From the NCBI RefSeq assembly GCF_005768555.2, contig NZ_VCHX02000181.1, forward strand, positions 39,835 to 94,984: a DNA stretch of 55,150 nucleotides, written 5' to 3'. A program made the position numbers and the translations under genes. Shown one piece after another: positions 42,737 to 51,349 of this stretch. The DNA is from Streptomyces sporangiiformans (lineage in GTDB: Bacteria; Actinomycetota; Actinomycetes; Streptomycetales; Streptomycetaceae). Position 1 is the first letter of the stretch; each line of letters opens with the position of its first letter. The notes below the pieces were generated by a model. That model made no database searches, had not been told where the DNA came from, and worked only from the letters and a program-made list of their open reading frames with translations.

Positions 42737-43766
42737 GCGAGCCGCCCCGCTGCTTCTGCTGCTCCTGCTGACCGCGCTCGTCCAGGGCGCGGTCAGCAGT
42801 GATGCCAACGCGACGGGGGATGCCCCGGGAGGAAGCGAGGGCCCTGGAGAGCCGAAGGGGACGTTCGGCCTACGGCTGCTCGACGCGCCGGTCGTCCGGC
42901 GCGACGATCCCCGCGCGTACACCTCCGTCGTCGATCACCTCAATCCGGGCGCCACCATCGAACGGCGCGTGGAAGTCGCGAACAAGTCACCGAAGCCCCT
43001 GCGCGTCAGCCTCTACGCCGCTGCCGCTTCCATCAAGAACGGCAAATTCACCTTCGCCGCCGGCCGCTCCAAGAACGAACTGTCGGAGTGGACGTCGCTC
43101 GACCGCCCCGTGCTCACCCTTCCCCCGGAGAGCAGAGAGACCGCACGGTTCAGAATCCAGGTGCCGCGATGGGCCTCGCGGGGCGAGCGGTACGCGGTCA
43201 TCTGGGCTGAGGTCGCCAGCTCCGGCAAGGGCAACATCAAGCTGGTCAACCGGGTCGGGACCCGGCTCTATCTGGATGTCGGCCCTGGTGGGGAACCGCC
43301 CTCGGCCTTCCGGATCGAGAAGCTCACCCCCGCCCGCTCCGGCGAGGGCAAACCACAGCTCACCGCCCAGGTCCGCAACACCGGCGAACGCGCATTGGAG
43401 ATGTCCGGCAAGCTCTGGCTGTCCAAGGGACCGGCGGGTCTGAGTGCCGGTCCCTACCTCGTGGCACGGGGCACCACTCTGGCCCCCGGCGATACCGGGT
43501 CCGTGACCGCCGCACTGGATGACCAACTGCCCAACGGCCCCTGGAAAGCGAAGCTGACTCTGGCCAGCGGCAGGGTCCGGGAGACCGCCACCGCCACCGT
43601 CAGCTTTCCGTCGCCCGGCATGTGGGGCGCGTCCATCGCCCCCGACATCGCGAACTTCAGGCAGTGGCCCCCTCTGCTGTCCTGGGGACTCGCCGCCATG
43701 ACGGCCATCCTGGCCGCCCTGGGCGTCCGACGTCTGAAGTGGCGACGCGCGCAGCGCCGGTCCTGA
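42729..43766 (+). CDS. DUF916/WxL-interacting-like membrane-anchored protein
   Basis: A 345-residue protein: signal peptide, an extracellular part with an N-terminal Ig-like strand pattern (YTSVVDHLNPGATIERRVEV), a second Ig-like domain (TAQVRNTGERALEMSGKLWL), and a C-terminal helix (about residues 310-330) followed by a basic tail WRRAQRRS. This matches the plan of DUF916/DUF3324 WxL-interacting proteins of Firmicutes, which hold WxL proteins at the surface. The GTG start lies inside the 3' end of the upstream WxL-like gene. By inference it docks both WxL-like products. Confidence 0.7.
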   Translation: MPRRAAPLLLLLLLTALVQGAVSSDANATGDAPGGSEGPGEPKGTFGLRLLDAPVVRRDDPRAYTSVVDHLNPGATIERRVEVANKSPKPLRVSLYAAAASIKNGKFTFAAGRSKNELSEWTSLDRPVLTLPPESRETARFRIQVPRWASRGERYAVIWAEVASSGKGNIKLVNRVGTRLYLDVGPGGEPPSAFRIEKLTPARSGEGKPQLTAQVRNTGERALEMSGKLWLSKGPAGLSAGPYLVARGTTLAPGDTGSVTAALDDQLPNGPWKAKLTLASGRVRETATATVSFPSPGMWGASIAPDIANFRQWPPLLSWGLAAMTAILAALGVRRLKWRRAQRRS

Positions 43767-43802
43767 AGCCCTGTGCTCGGGGAAGCGCTACGCAGGTTCG
43801 TG

Positions 43803-44294
43803 TCAGCCGACCCGGTGACCGTTCTCCAGCTCCGCCGTCCCCGAGCCGTCCGCCAGGACATCCAGTGCGGCCAGTACGCGCCGCCCCAGCGCGCCCGGCA
43901 GGTACTCGGCGAGGTCATGGCGTGGGACGAGGCGCCAGGACAGCAGTTCCTCCTCCTGGAGGCGGATCGACTTGAACTGCTCCTCCTCCAGGACACCGCC
44001 GTCGTACAGATACGCCACGATCGGCGGGCGCGCGGCACCCGGGACCCAGTCCACCGCCAGCAGCCGGCCGACCTCCAGGTCCAGGCCGATCTCCTCCGTG
44101 GTCTCCCGACGGGCGCCCTGCCGCGGAGTCTCCCCGGCGTCGGACTCGACGGTTCCGCCGGGCAGCGCCCACCCCTCGCGGTAGTTGGGCTCGACCAGCA
44201 GCACGCGGCCATCGGCATCACGGAACAGCGCGGCGGCACCGGCGAGGACGCGGGGTAGGCCGGCAATGTACGTGGCGTAGTCAGGAACGGTCAT
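43803..44294 (-). CDS. NUDIX hydrolase
   Basis: A 163-residue pyrophosphohydrolase. The NUDIX box is complete: GGTVESDAGETPRQGARRET followed by TEEIG. Such enzymes cleave nucleoside diphosphates linked to another group (ADP-ribose, NADH, dNTPs). It lies 70 bases downstream of the ADP-ribosylglycohydrolase gene in the same direction, which hints at ADP-ribose as a substrate, but the box alone does not show this. Confidence 0.9.
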   Translation of the reverse strand: MTVPDYATYIAGLPRVLAGAAALFRDADGRVLLVEPNYREGWALPGGTVESDAGETPRQGARRETTEEIGLDLEVGRLLAVDWVPGAARPPIVAYLYDGGVLEEEQFKSIRLQEEELLSWRLVPRHDLAEYLPGALGRRVLAALDVLADGSGTAELENGHRVG

Positions 44295-44364
44295 TGGGAA
44301 AGCCTAGCGAGGCGGTCCGGCCGCCCGCTGCAGCGTGTGCTGGGGCGGGCCGAGCTCCGAGGTG

Positions 44365-45432
44365 TTACATCTGCGTCCGCGCCAACCGCAGCGTCCGCTC
44401 GGCCAGTTCACTGATCCGTACGCCGTCGAAGCCGAATACCGCGCTGTGCACCGTGTCCTCCAGCGGGTCCTTCCACTGCGGCGGGATCGCGGCGCCTCCG
44501 CTCAGCACTCCCGCGACGGAGCCCGCGGTCGCGCCGTTCGAGTCGGTGTCGAGGCCGCCGCGCACGGTCAGGGTGATGGTGCGGGTGAAGTCCCCGTCGC
44601 CGTACAGGAGTCCGGCCGTGAGGACCGCGGCGTTCGGGATGGTGTGGATCCAGCCGAGCGCGGCGGTCTCCTCCGCGATGGTGGTGAGCGTGTCCTCCCA
44701 CGTCAGGCCGGACTCGTGGAGCGACTGCACCCGGCGTACGGTGCGCGCCAGGCGGCTGCTTGCCGGGATCACCGTCAGCGCGGTGTTCAGGGCGTCCCGC
44801 ACGGTCGGCGCGGTGAACGCGGCGGACACCAGCGCCGCCGCCCACATCGCCCCGTACACGCCGTTGCCGGTGTGCGACAGGACGGCGTCCCGGCGCGCCA
44901 GGGACGCCGCGCGACGGGGCAGGCCCGGGCAGGTCCAGCCATAGATGTCGGCGCGGATGAGGGCGCCGATCCACTCCTGGTAGGGGTTGTCGTACGTCGC
45001 GGTCAGCGGCGGCTTCAGCCCGTTGGCGAGGTTCCGGTACGCGGCGCGCTCCGCCGTGAACGTCTGCAGATACGGCAGTCGCAGCAGCCACAGTTCGCCG
45101 ACCTGCTCCGTGGTGAAGCCGAAGCCGTGTGTCTCCAGCAGGTGCAGGCCGAGGATCGCGTAGTCCACGTCGTCGTCCCGGCAGCTGCCGTGGATGTGGC
45201 CGCGTACGCACTGGCGCCACTCGGGACGCAGCGCGGACTCCTCGGCCGGGGCGGCGGGCTCGGGCAGATAGTCGGTGAGCGGCAGGGCGGCGGCCTGCCT
45301 CAGGTAGCGGTCGATGCGGTCCCGCGTCCAGTGGTCGCCCTGCTCGACCGGTTTGCCGAGCATGTTGCCCGAGATCCGGCCCAGCCAGCCCCCGAGAACG
45401 CGGTCCGCGACGTCAACACCGACAGCAGTCAT
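44365..45432 (-). CDS. ADP-ribosylglycohydrolase family protein
   Basis: A 355-residue helical protein of the ARH/DraG fold. Metal-binding motifs are visible: GGWLGRISGNMLGKPVE at the start, RDDDVDYAILGLHLLE, and the C-terminal RGGLDTDSNGATAGSVAG that supplies paired aspartates. The family removes ADP-ribose from protein arginine or hydrolyses O-acetyl-ADP-ribose. ATG at 45432 opens MTAVGVDVADRVLGG. It is paired with the NUDIX gene. Confidence 0.9.
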   Translation of the reverse strand: MTAVGVDVADRVLGGWLGRISGNMLGKPVEQGDHWTRDRIDRYLRQAAALPLTDYLPEPAAPAEESALRPEWRQCVRGHIHGSCRDDDVDYAILGLHLLETHGFGFTTEQVGELWLLRLPYLQTFTAERAAYRNLANGLKPPLTATYDNPYQEWIGALIRADIYGWTCPGLPRRAASLARRDAVLSHTGNGVYGAMWAAALVSAAFTAPTVRDALNTALTVIPASSRLARTVRRVQSLHESGLTWEDTLTTIAEETAALGWIHTIPNAAVLTAGLLYGDGDFTRTITLTVRGGLDTDSNGATAGSVAGVLSGGAAIPPQWKDPLEDTVHSAVFGFDGVRISELAERTLRLARTQM

Positions 45433-45666
45433 ACGTCCGGTGTACCGAATTCCGGCCGCTCCTGCCTGGTTTATGCGCATACCGACCCATGTCGCATGAG
45501 AGGGTCGCTGTCCGGGTGGGCCGGTCGGGTGCCGGTTCGGACGATGTCCGTGGCCGGTCGTGGGCGCGGGATCCGCACTGGGCAGCGGCCTCTTCCTCCG
45601 GTTAAGGTCGCAGCGGCGCGACTGCCTTGACGAGTGCAAGGCCCGGAGAGCAAGGGGAATGCAAAG

Positions 45667-46821
45667 GTGGCGGACGCTGCAGTGAATCGGACCCAACGGG
45701 TGCTCATCGCCGCGGACAAGTTCAAGGGCTCGCTCACGGCCGTGCAGGTCGCACAGCGGGTGACGGCCGGGCTTCACCGGGTGGCGCCGCGGACCGAGGT
45801 CGAGGCGCTGCCGGTGGCCGACGGCGGTGACGGCACGGTCGACGCGGCGGTGGCGGCGGGGTTCGAACGCCGTGAGGTGCGGGTCGCCGGACCGCTCGGG
45901 GGCGAGGTCACCGCCGCGTTCGCGCTGCGCGGCGACATGGCGGTCGTGGAGATGGCCGAGGCCAGTGGGCTGCAGCGGCTGCCCGCCGGTGTCTTCGCGC
46001 CGCTCACGTCGTCCACGTACGGATCCGGAGAGCTGCTGCGGGCCGCCCTGGACGCCGGGGCGCGCACGATCGTGTTCGGGGTGGGCGGCAGCGCCACGAC
46101 GGACGGGGGCGCCGGGATGCTGGCCGCGCTCGGGGCGCGTTTCCTCGACGCGGACGGGGAGCCGGTGGCTCCCGGTGGCGAGTCGCTGCGGGACCTCGCC
46201 ACGGCCGACCTTTCCGGGCTCGACCCCCGGCTGGAGTCGGTCGACGTCGTCCTCGCGAGTGATGTGGACAATCCGCTGACGGGGCCGAAGGGGGCGCCTG
46301 CGGTGTACGGGCCGCAGAAGGGCGCGTCTCCTGATGACGTGGCCGTCCTCGACGCGGCTCTCGCGCATTTCGTCACGGTGCTGGAGAAGTCGATCGGAGC
46401 CAAGGCCGCGGAGTACGCGGCCGCACCGGGGGCCGGGGCGGCCGGTGGTATCGGGTACGGCGCGCTGGTGGGGCTCGGTGCGAGCTTCCGGCCCGGGATC
46501 GAGGTCATGCTCGATGTGCTGGGCTTCGCCTCCGCGCTGGAGCGCGCCACCCTTGTCATCACCGGTGAGGGATCTCTCGACGAGCAGACCCTCCATGGCA
46601 AGGCTCCCGCAGGGGTGGCTGCCGCGGCGCGTGCCGCGGGCAAGGAGGTCATCGCGGTGTGCGGCCGCCTGGCGCTTCCGCCGGAGGCCCTGGGCAGGGC
46701 TGGTATCCGTCGGGTGTACCCGCTGACGGGGGTGGAGCCCGATGTGGCGCGGTGCATCGCGGAGGCCGGGCCGATTCTGGAGGACGTGGCGGAGCGGATC
46801 GGGCGGGATTTCCTGACCTGA
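45667..46821 (+). CDS. glycerate kinase
   Basis: A 384-residue type-1 glycerate kinase (GlxK/GarK family). Marks: RVLIAADKFKGSLTAVQVAQ at the N-terminus, PVADGGDGTVDA, VGGSATTDGGAGMLAALGAR, and ITGEGSLDEQTLHGKAPAGV. It phosphorylates D-glycerate to 2-phosphoglycerate, feeding glyoxylate-derived carbon into glycolysis, which is relevant because the nearby ethylmalonyl-CoA genes release glyoxylate. GTG at 45667 with AAGGGGA upstream; a slightly longer in-frame start at 45634 is less likely. Confidence 0.92.
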   Translation: MADAAVNRTQRVLIAADKFKGSLTAVQVAQRVTAGLHRVAPRTEVEALPVADGGDGTVDAAVAAGFERREVRVAGPLGGEVTAAFALRGDMAVVEMAEASGLQRLPAGVFAPLTSSTYGSGELLRAALDAGARTIVFGVGGSATTDGGAGMLAALGARFLDADGEPVAPGGESLRDLATADLSGLDPRLESVDVVLASDVDNPLTGPKGAPAVYGPQKGASPDDVAVLDAALAHFVTVLEKSIGAKAAEYAAAPGAGAAGGIGYGALVGLGASFRPGIEVMLDVLGFASALERATLVITGEGSLDEQTLHGKAPAGVAAAARAAGKEVIAVCGRLALPPEALGRAGIRRVYPLTGVEPDVARCIAEAGPILEDVAERIGRDFLT

Positions 46822-46850
46822 GGGTCGAGCAAGGACCTCACCCGCGCGGT

Positions 46851-46886
46851 GAAGAGGGCCCGAACCGTGTGGTCCGGGCCCTCTTC
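46851..46886. terminator. strong hairpin after glycerate kinase
   Basis: GAAGAGGGCCCG and CGGGCCCTCTTC form a perfect 12-bp stem with a 12-base loop, 29 bases after the glycerate kinase stop. A strong intrinsic terminator by streptomycete standards. Confidence 0.85.
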
Positions 46887-46927
46887 GTCGTGGCCGAGCG
46901 CGTGGCCACCGGCTCCTCGGTACGCGA

Positions 46928-46961
46928 GAGAGGGCCCGCACCTTCCGGTTCGGGCCCTCTC
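46928..46961. terminator. second hairpin before the pssA end
   Basis: GAGAGGGCCCG and CGGGCCCTCTC form an 11-bp stem with a 12-base loop. It lies 19 bases after the end of the minus-strand phosphatidylserine synthase gene and nearly repeats the hairpin 77 bases away, so each convergent transcript has its own terminator. Confidence 0.85.
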
Positions 46962-46980
46962 GCCGTACGTACAAGACGAG

Positions 46981-47835
46981 CTACGGCAGCTGCGCCGCCC
47001 GGGCCTCGCGTCGGTTGTCGCGGAAGTTGTTCACCCTGCGAGCCGTGGCGAAGAGGGGGATCACCGCGCCGAGGACCAGCTGGAGCGCGCAGCCCGTCTG
47101 GAGGAGGAGCTGACCGCCGGGGGCGTCGAAGGCCCACGCCGCCAGCAGACCCATCGCGGCGACGATCCAGGAGAGCATCGCCACCGCGAGCGGACCCCGC
47201 GGCTTCGGGTACTCGACCCGGCTCACCATGAGCCAGGCGGTGCCGAGGATCGCCATGAGCGTGGCGACGAACGGCAGCTCCAGGAGCACGATCGAGACGA
47301 CTGTCAGCGCGCCGAACGGCGAGGGCATGCCCTGGAAGGTTCCGTCCTTCACCGTCACGCACGAGAACCTGGCGAGCCGCAGCACGACCGCCAGCAGGAC
47401 CACGATGGCTCCCACCGCCGCCACCCGCTGGTGCGCGTCGTCCGCGACCATGCCGTAGACGAGCACGAAGTACGCGGGCGCCAGACCGAAGCTGATCAGG
47501 TCGGAGAGGTTGTCCAGCTCCGCGCCCATGGGGGAGGAGCGCAGCTTGCGGGCCACCAGGCCGTCGAAGAGGTCGAAGACCGCCGCGCACAGCATCAGGA
47601 TCACGGCCGTGGCCGCGCTGTGCCGGGCCATGCCCGTCTCCTGGCTGCCCGTGAGGTGCGGGATCAGGATGCCGGTGGTGGTGAAGTACACCGCCATGAA
47701 GCCACACGTGGCGTTACCGAGCGTGAGGGTGTCCGCTATTGAGAGGCGGAGTGAGAGCGGCATCTCCTCCGCGTCGTCCACCTCGTCGGCATCCGGCACC
47801 CAGCCGGCCTGAGTATCCGGATCAATCACGGTCAA
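46981..47835 (-). CDS. pssA: CDP-diacylglycerol-serine O-phosphatidyltransferase
   Basis: A 284-residue membrane enzyme that makes phosphatidylserine from CDP-diacylglycerol and serine. The CDP-alcohol phosphotransferase signature spans AAVFDLFDGLVARKLRSSPM to GAELDNLSDLISFG, and several hydrophobic helices surround it. TTG at 47835 (or GTG at 47829) overlaps the end of the decarboxylase gene, so the two steps of phosphatidylethanolamine synthesis are coupled. The Asp/Glu-rich N-terminus is cytoplasmic. Confidence 0.92.
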   Translation of the reverse strand: MTVIDPDTQAGWVPDADEVDDAEEMPLSLRLSIADTLTLGNATCGFMAVYFTTTGILIPHLTGSQETGMARHSAATAVILMLCAAVFDLFDGLVARKLRSSPMGAELDNLSDLISFGLAPAYFVLVYGMVADDAHQRVAAVGAIVVLLAVVLRLARFSCVTVKDGTFQGMPSPFGALTVVSIVLLELPFVATLMAILGTAWLMVSRVEYPKPRGPLAVAMLSWIVAAMGLLAAWAFDAPGGQLLLQTGCALQLVLGAVIPLFATARRVNNFRDNRREARAAQLP

Positions 47836-48478
47836 TGCGAGTCACCCCAGCCACGGTCTTCTGACCGACCTCCACCGCGACGTCGACGCCCTCGGGGAGG
47901 TAGATGTCGACGCGCGAGCCGAAGCGGATCAGGCCGATCCGGTCCCCCTGCTCGACCTTGGTGCCCTGCGGAACGTACGGCACGATACGTCGCGCGACCG
48001 CACCGGCGATCTGGATCATCTCGATGTCGCCGAGCTCGGTGTCGAAGTGCCAGACGACGCGCTCGTTGTTCTCGCTCTCCTTGTTGAACGCCGGAACGAA
48101 CCCACCGGGGATGTGCTCGACCGACGTCACCGAGCCGGCGAGCGGGGCGCGGTTGACGTGGACGTTCAACGGGCTCATGAAGATCGCGACGCGGGTGCGT
48201 CCGTCCCGCCACGGCATGATGCTCTGCACCACACCGTCGGCGGGCGAGATGACCCGGCCCGGGGCGATCTCACGCTCGGGGTCGCGGAAGAACCACAGCA
48301 TGCCCGCCGCGAGCGCGGTGGCGGGTACGGCCACGGCCTTGGCGGCGCCGGAGCGGCGCGCGCGGGCCAGGCTGAGTGCTGCGGTGGCAACGGTCGGGAG
48401 GAGCCACGGCGATGCTCCGCGCGCGATGCGTCCACCGAGGGCGCTGACGCGTGGTGCAGAGGTTTGGCTGTGGGGCAT
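47822..48478 (-). CDS. psd: phosphatidylserine decarboxylase
   Basis: A 218-residue short-form pyruvoyl enzyme that converts phosphatidylserine to phosphatidylethanolamine. Marks: WFFRDPEREIAPGRVISPAD, FMSPLNVHVNRAP and the self-cleavage site in IRFGSRVDIYLPEG, where the Ser becomes the pyruvoyl group. One or two N-terminal hydrophobic helices anchor it. ATG at 48478 (MPHSQTSAP) is chosen; an in-frame extension to 48625 is proline-rich and unlikely. Confidence 0.92.
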   Translation of the reverse strand: MPHSQTSAPRVSALGGRIARGASPWLLPTVATAALSLARARRSGAAKAVAVPATALAAGMLWFFRDPEREIAPGRVISPADGVVQSIMPWRDGRTRVAIFMSPLNVHVNRAPLAGSVTSVEHIPGGFVPAFNKESENNERVVWHFDTELGDIEMIQIAGAVARRIVPYVPQGTKVEQGDRIGLIRFGSRVDIYLPEGVDVAVEVGQKTVAGVTRIDRD

Positions 48479-48648
48479 GGATGACCTTCGTAGCGGATGA
48501 TGCCGCGCTGGAACGGGGGACGGCGGCTTTCCGGGGATGGTACCGGTCGCGGGCCGCAACTGGGCAAGCCAGGAAGCCGAGTCGGCGTCCGAAGAGTGCT
48601 GACGGGGTGTGACCTTCTTCTCCAAGAAAACACCCCGTACTCGGACAT

Positions 48649-49854
48649 CTAGCCCTGGAACCGATACTCTTCGAGCAGCCTGCGCCCGATGATCATTTTC
48701 TGGATCTCGGCGGTACCTTCACCGATCAGCAGCATCGGTGCCTCACGGTAGAGGCGCTCGATCTCGTACTCCTTCGAGAAGCCGTAGCCGCCGTGGATCC
48801 GGAACGCGTCTTCCACGACTTCCTTGCAGTATTCGGAGGCGAGGTACTTCGCCATCCCTGCTTCGAGGTCGTTTCGCTCACCGGAGTCCTTTTTGCGAGC
48901 TGCGTTGACCATCATCGCATGAGCGGCCTCCACCTTGGTACCCATCTCCGCCAGCTTGAACTGGATCGCCTGGTGCTGGGCGATCGGTTTGCCGAAAGTG
49001 TGACGCTGCTGGGCATAGGAGACACCAAGTTCAAACGCACGCTGCGCGACACCGCAGCCACGGGCCGCCACATTCACCCGGCCGACCTCGACGCCGTCCA
49101 TCATTTGGTAAAACCCTCGGCCCGTATCGCCACCAAGTACGCGATTGGCCGGAATTCGCAGGTCGTCCATGATGAGCTCGGTGGTGTCTACACCCTTGTA
49201 GCCCATCTTGTCGATCTTCCCGGGGATCGTCAGGCCGGGGCGGACCTCACCGAAGCCGGGCTCCTTCTCGACCAGGAAGGTCGTCATCGACTTGTGGGGT
49301 GCCGTGCCCTCGGCGTGTCCTTCATCACTTCGGACCAGAACGGCCACCAGCGTCGACGTGCCGCCGTTGGTCAGCCACATTTTCTGGCCGTTCAGGACGT
49401 ACTCGTCGCCGTCCTTGACCGCCTTGGATGTGATGGCCGACACATCCGAGCCGAGTCCCGGCTCCGACATGGAGAACGCGCCGCGCACCTCGCCCGCCGC
49501 CATACGCGGCAGGAAGTAGTCCTTCTGCTCCTGCGTGCCGTGCTGCTTGAGCATGTACGCCACGATGAAGTGCGTGTTGATGATGCCGGACACCGACATC
49601 CAGCCGCGTGCGATCTCCTCCACGCACAGTGCGTAGGTGAGGAGCGACTCACCCAGGCCCCCGTACTCCTCGGGGATCATCAGCCCGAAGAGGCCCAGGT
49701 CCTTGAGGCCGTCGACGATCGCTTGCGGGTACTCGTCGCGGTGCTCCAGCTCTGTCGCGACCGGAATGATCTCCTTGTCCACGAAGTCCCGGACGGTGGA
49801 CAGGATCTCCTGCTGGATGTCGGTCAGACCTGCGGTCTGGGCGAGTCGCGCCAT
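48649..49854 (-). CDS. acyl-CoA dehydrogenase, probable methylsuccinyl-CoA dehydrogenase
   Basis: A 401-residue flavoenzyme. FAD/acyl-CoA signature FSMSEPGLGSDVSAI, WLTNGGTSTLVAVLV, and C-terminal GGYGFSKEYEIERLYREAPM with the following EGTAEIQKMIIGR. The catalytic base is expected near the C-terminal Glu. Only 2 bases separate it from the MaoC-like gene. Its place in the ccr-ecm-lyase-hydratase run makes it the (2S)-methylsuccinyl-CoA dehydrogenase of the ethylmalonyl-CoA pathway, giving mesaconyl-CoA; this role is inferred from context. Confidence 0.88.
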   Translation of the reverse strand: MARLAQTAGLTDIQQEILSTVRDFVDKEIIPVATELEHRDEYPQAIVDGLKDLGLFGLMIPEEYGGLGESLLTYALCVEEIARGWMSVSGIINTHFIVAYMLKQHGTQEQKDYFLPRMAAGEVRGAFSMSEPGLGSDVSAITSKAVKDGDEYVLNGQKMWLTNGGTSTLVAVLVRSDEGHAEGTAPHKSMTTFLVEKEPGFGEVRPGLTIPGKIDKMGYKGVDTTELIMDDLRIPANRVLGGDTGRGFYQMMDGVEVGRVNVAARGCGVAQRAFELGVSYAQQRHTFGKPIAQHQAIQFKLAEMGTKVEAAHAMMVNAARKKDSGERNDLEAGMAKYLASEYCKEVVEDAFRIHGGYGFSKEYEIERLYREAPMLLIGEGTAEIQKMIIGRRLLEEYRFQG

Positions 49855-49856
49855 GG

Positions 49857-50369
49857 CTACTTCTCCTGTGCCTTCAGTTCCGGGCGGCCCGGCTGCTCGC
49901 CGCCGCGCTCCTTGATGTACGTCTCGGTGGGGACCATCACCTTGCGGCGGAACACACAGACCAGCGTGCCGTCCTGCTTGTAGCCCTTGGTCTCGACATG
50001 GACGATGCCGCGGTCGCTCTTCGACCTGGAGGGCGTCTTGTCCAGGACCGTCGTCTCGCCGTAGATGGTGTCGCCGTGGAAGGTCGGCGCGACATGACGG
50101 AGAGACTCGATCTCGAGGTTCGCGATCGCCTTCCCGGACACGTCCGGTACGGACATGCCGAGCAGCAGTGAGTAGATGTAGTTCCCGACGACGACGTTCT
50201 TCCCGAAGTCCGTCGTCTTCTCCGCATAGTTCGTGTCCATGTGGAGCGGGTGGTGATTCATGGTCAGGAGACAGAAGAGGTGGTCGTCGTACTCGGTGAC
50301 CGTTTTTCCGGGCCAGTGCTTGTAGACCGCGCCGACCTCGAACTCTTCGTAGGTGCGTCCGAACTGCAT
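49857..50369 (-). CDS. MaoC-like hydratase, probable mesaconyl-CoA hydratase
   Basis: A 170-residue hot-dog-fold hydratase. MaoC pattern: YEEFEVGAVYKHWPGKTVTE, then TMNHHPLHMDTNYAEKTDF-like sequence with the catalytic Asp/His pair region, and GNYIYSLLLGMSV. In the ethylmalonyl-CoA pathway the MaoC-type enzyme adds water to mesaconyl-CoA to give beta-methylmalyl-CoA, which the next enzyme splits. ATG at 50369, 5 bases after the lyase stop. Confidence 0.85.
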   Translation of the reverse strand: MQFGRTYEEFEVGAVYKHWPGKTVTEYDDHLFCLLTMNHHPLHMDTNYAEKTTDFGKNVVVGNYIYSLLLGMSVPDVSGKAIANLEIESLRHVAPTFHGDTIYGETTVLDKTPSRSKSDRGIVHVETKGYKQDGTLVCVFRRKVMVPTETYIKERGGEQPGRPELKAQEK

Positions 50370-50374
50370 GGTGC

Positions 50375-51349
50375 TCAGGCCTCCGGAGCTTCGAACTTGG
50401 ACGTGCGCTGCATACCGGCGGCCCGGCCCTTGCCCGAGACGACGAGCGCCATCTTGCGGCTGGCCTCGTCGATCATCTCGTCGCCGAGCATCGCGGAACC
50501 CTTCTTTCCGCCGGCCTCGGACGTGTAGTACTCGTACGCGTCCAGGATCAGCTCGGCGTGGTCGTAGTCCTCCTGGGACGGCGAGAACACCTCGTTGGCG
50601 GCGTCCACCTGACCCGGGTGCAGTACCCACTTGCCGTCGAAGCCGAGCGCGGCGGCGCGGCCCGCGACCTCGCGGAAGCCCTCCACGTTCTTGATCTGGA
50701 GGTAGGGACCGTCGATCGCCTGGAGGTTGTTGGCGCGGGCGGCCATCAGGATCTTCATCAGGATGTAGTGGTAGGCGTCCGCCGGGTAACCGGGCGGCTG
50801 CTCACCGACGACCAGCGACTTCATGTTGATCGACGCCATGAAGTCGGCCGGGCCGAAGATGATCGTCTCGATGCGCGGGGAAGCCTGGGCGATCTCGTTG
50901 ACGTTGTTCAGGCCCTGGGCGTTCTCGATCTGCGCCTCGATGCCGATCCGGCCGACCTCGAAGCCCATCGTCTTCTCGATCTGCGTCAGCAGGAGGTCCA
51001 GCGCCACGACCTGCTGGGCGTCCTGGACCTTCGGCAGCATGATGCAGTCCAGGTTCGGCCCCGCGCCCTCGACCACCGTGACGACATCGCGGTACGTCCA
51101 CTCCGTCGTCCAGTCGTTGACGCGCACGACCCGAGTCTTGCCCGTCCAGTCGCCCTCGTTGAGGAACTTGACGATGGTGTGCCGCGCCTCGGGCTTGGCG
51201 AGCGGGGCGCACGCGTCCTCCAGGTCCAGGAAGACCTGGTCCGCGGGCAGGCCCTGGGCCTTCTCCAGAAAGCGCGGGTTGCTCCCGGGCACCGCGAGAC
51301 ACGAGCGCCGCGGACGAAGGCGGTTGGCCTGGGGAACAGGGCTGGTCAT
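50375..51349 (-). CDS. HpcH/HpaI aldolase family CoA lyase, probable malyl/methylmalyl-CoA lyase
   Basis: A 324-residue TIM-barrel lyase of the citrate lyase beta / malyl-CoA lyase group. CxxLE-type markers: RRSCLAVPGSNPRFLEKAQG, VFLDLEDACAP, IMLPKVQDAQQ, IGIEAQIENAQGL and GKWVLHPGQVDAANEVFSPS. By position it should cleave beta-methylmalyl-CoA into glyoxylate and propionyl-CoA and perhaps (S)-malyl-CoA into glyoxylate and acetyl-CoA. It overlaps the mutase gene stop by 4 bases. Confidence 0.9.
   Translation of the reverse strand: MTSPVPQANRLRPRRSCLAVPGSNPRFLEKAQGLPADQVFLDLEDACAPLAKPEARHTIVKFLNEGDWTGKTRVVRVNDWTTEWTYRDVVTVVEGAGPNLDCIMLPKVQDAQQVVALDLLLTQIEKTMGFEVGRIGIEAQIENAQGLNNVNEIAQASPRIETIIFGPADFMASINMKSLVVGEQPPGYPADAYHYILMKILMAARANNLQAIDGPYLQIKNVEGFREVAGRAAALGFDGKWVLHPGQVDAANEVFSPSQEDYDHAELILDAYEYYTSEAGGKKGSAMLGDEMIDEASRKMALVVSGKGRAAGMQRTSKFEAPEA

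Noticed and set aside
49208..49519. 103-codon plus-strand frame inside the acyl-CoA dehydrogenase gene
   Set aside because: Shadow frame of a strongly supported gene; no ribosome site or conserved pattern.
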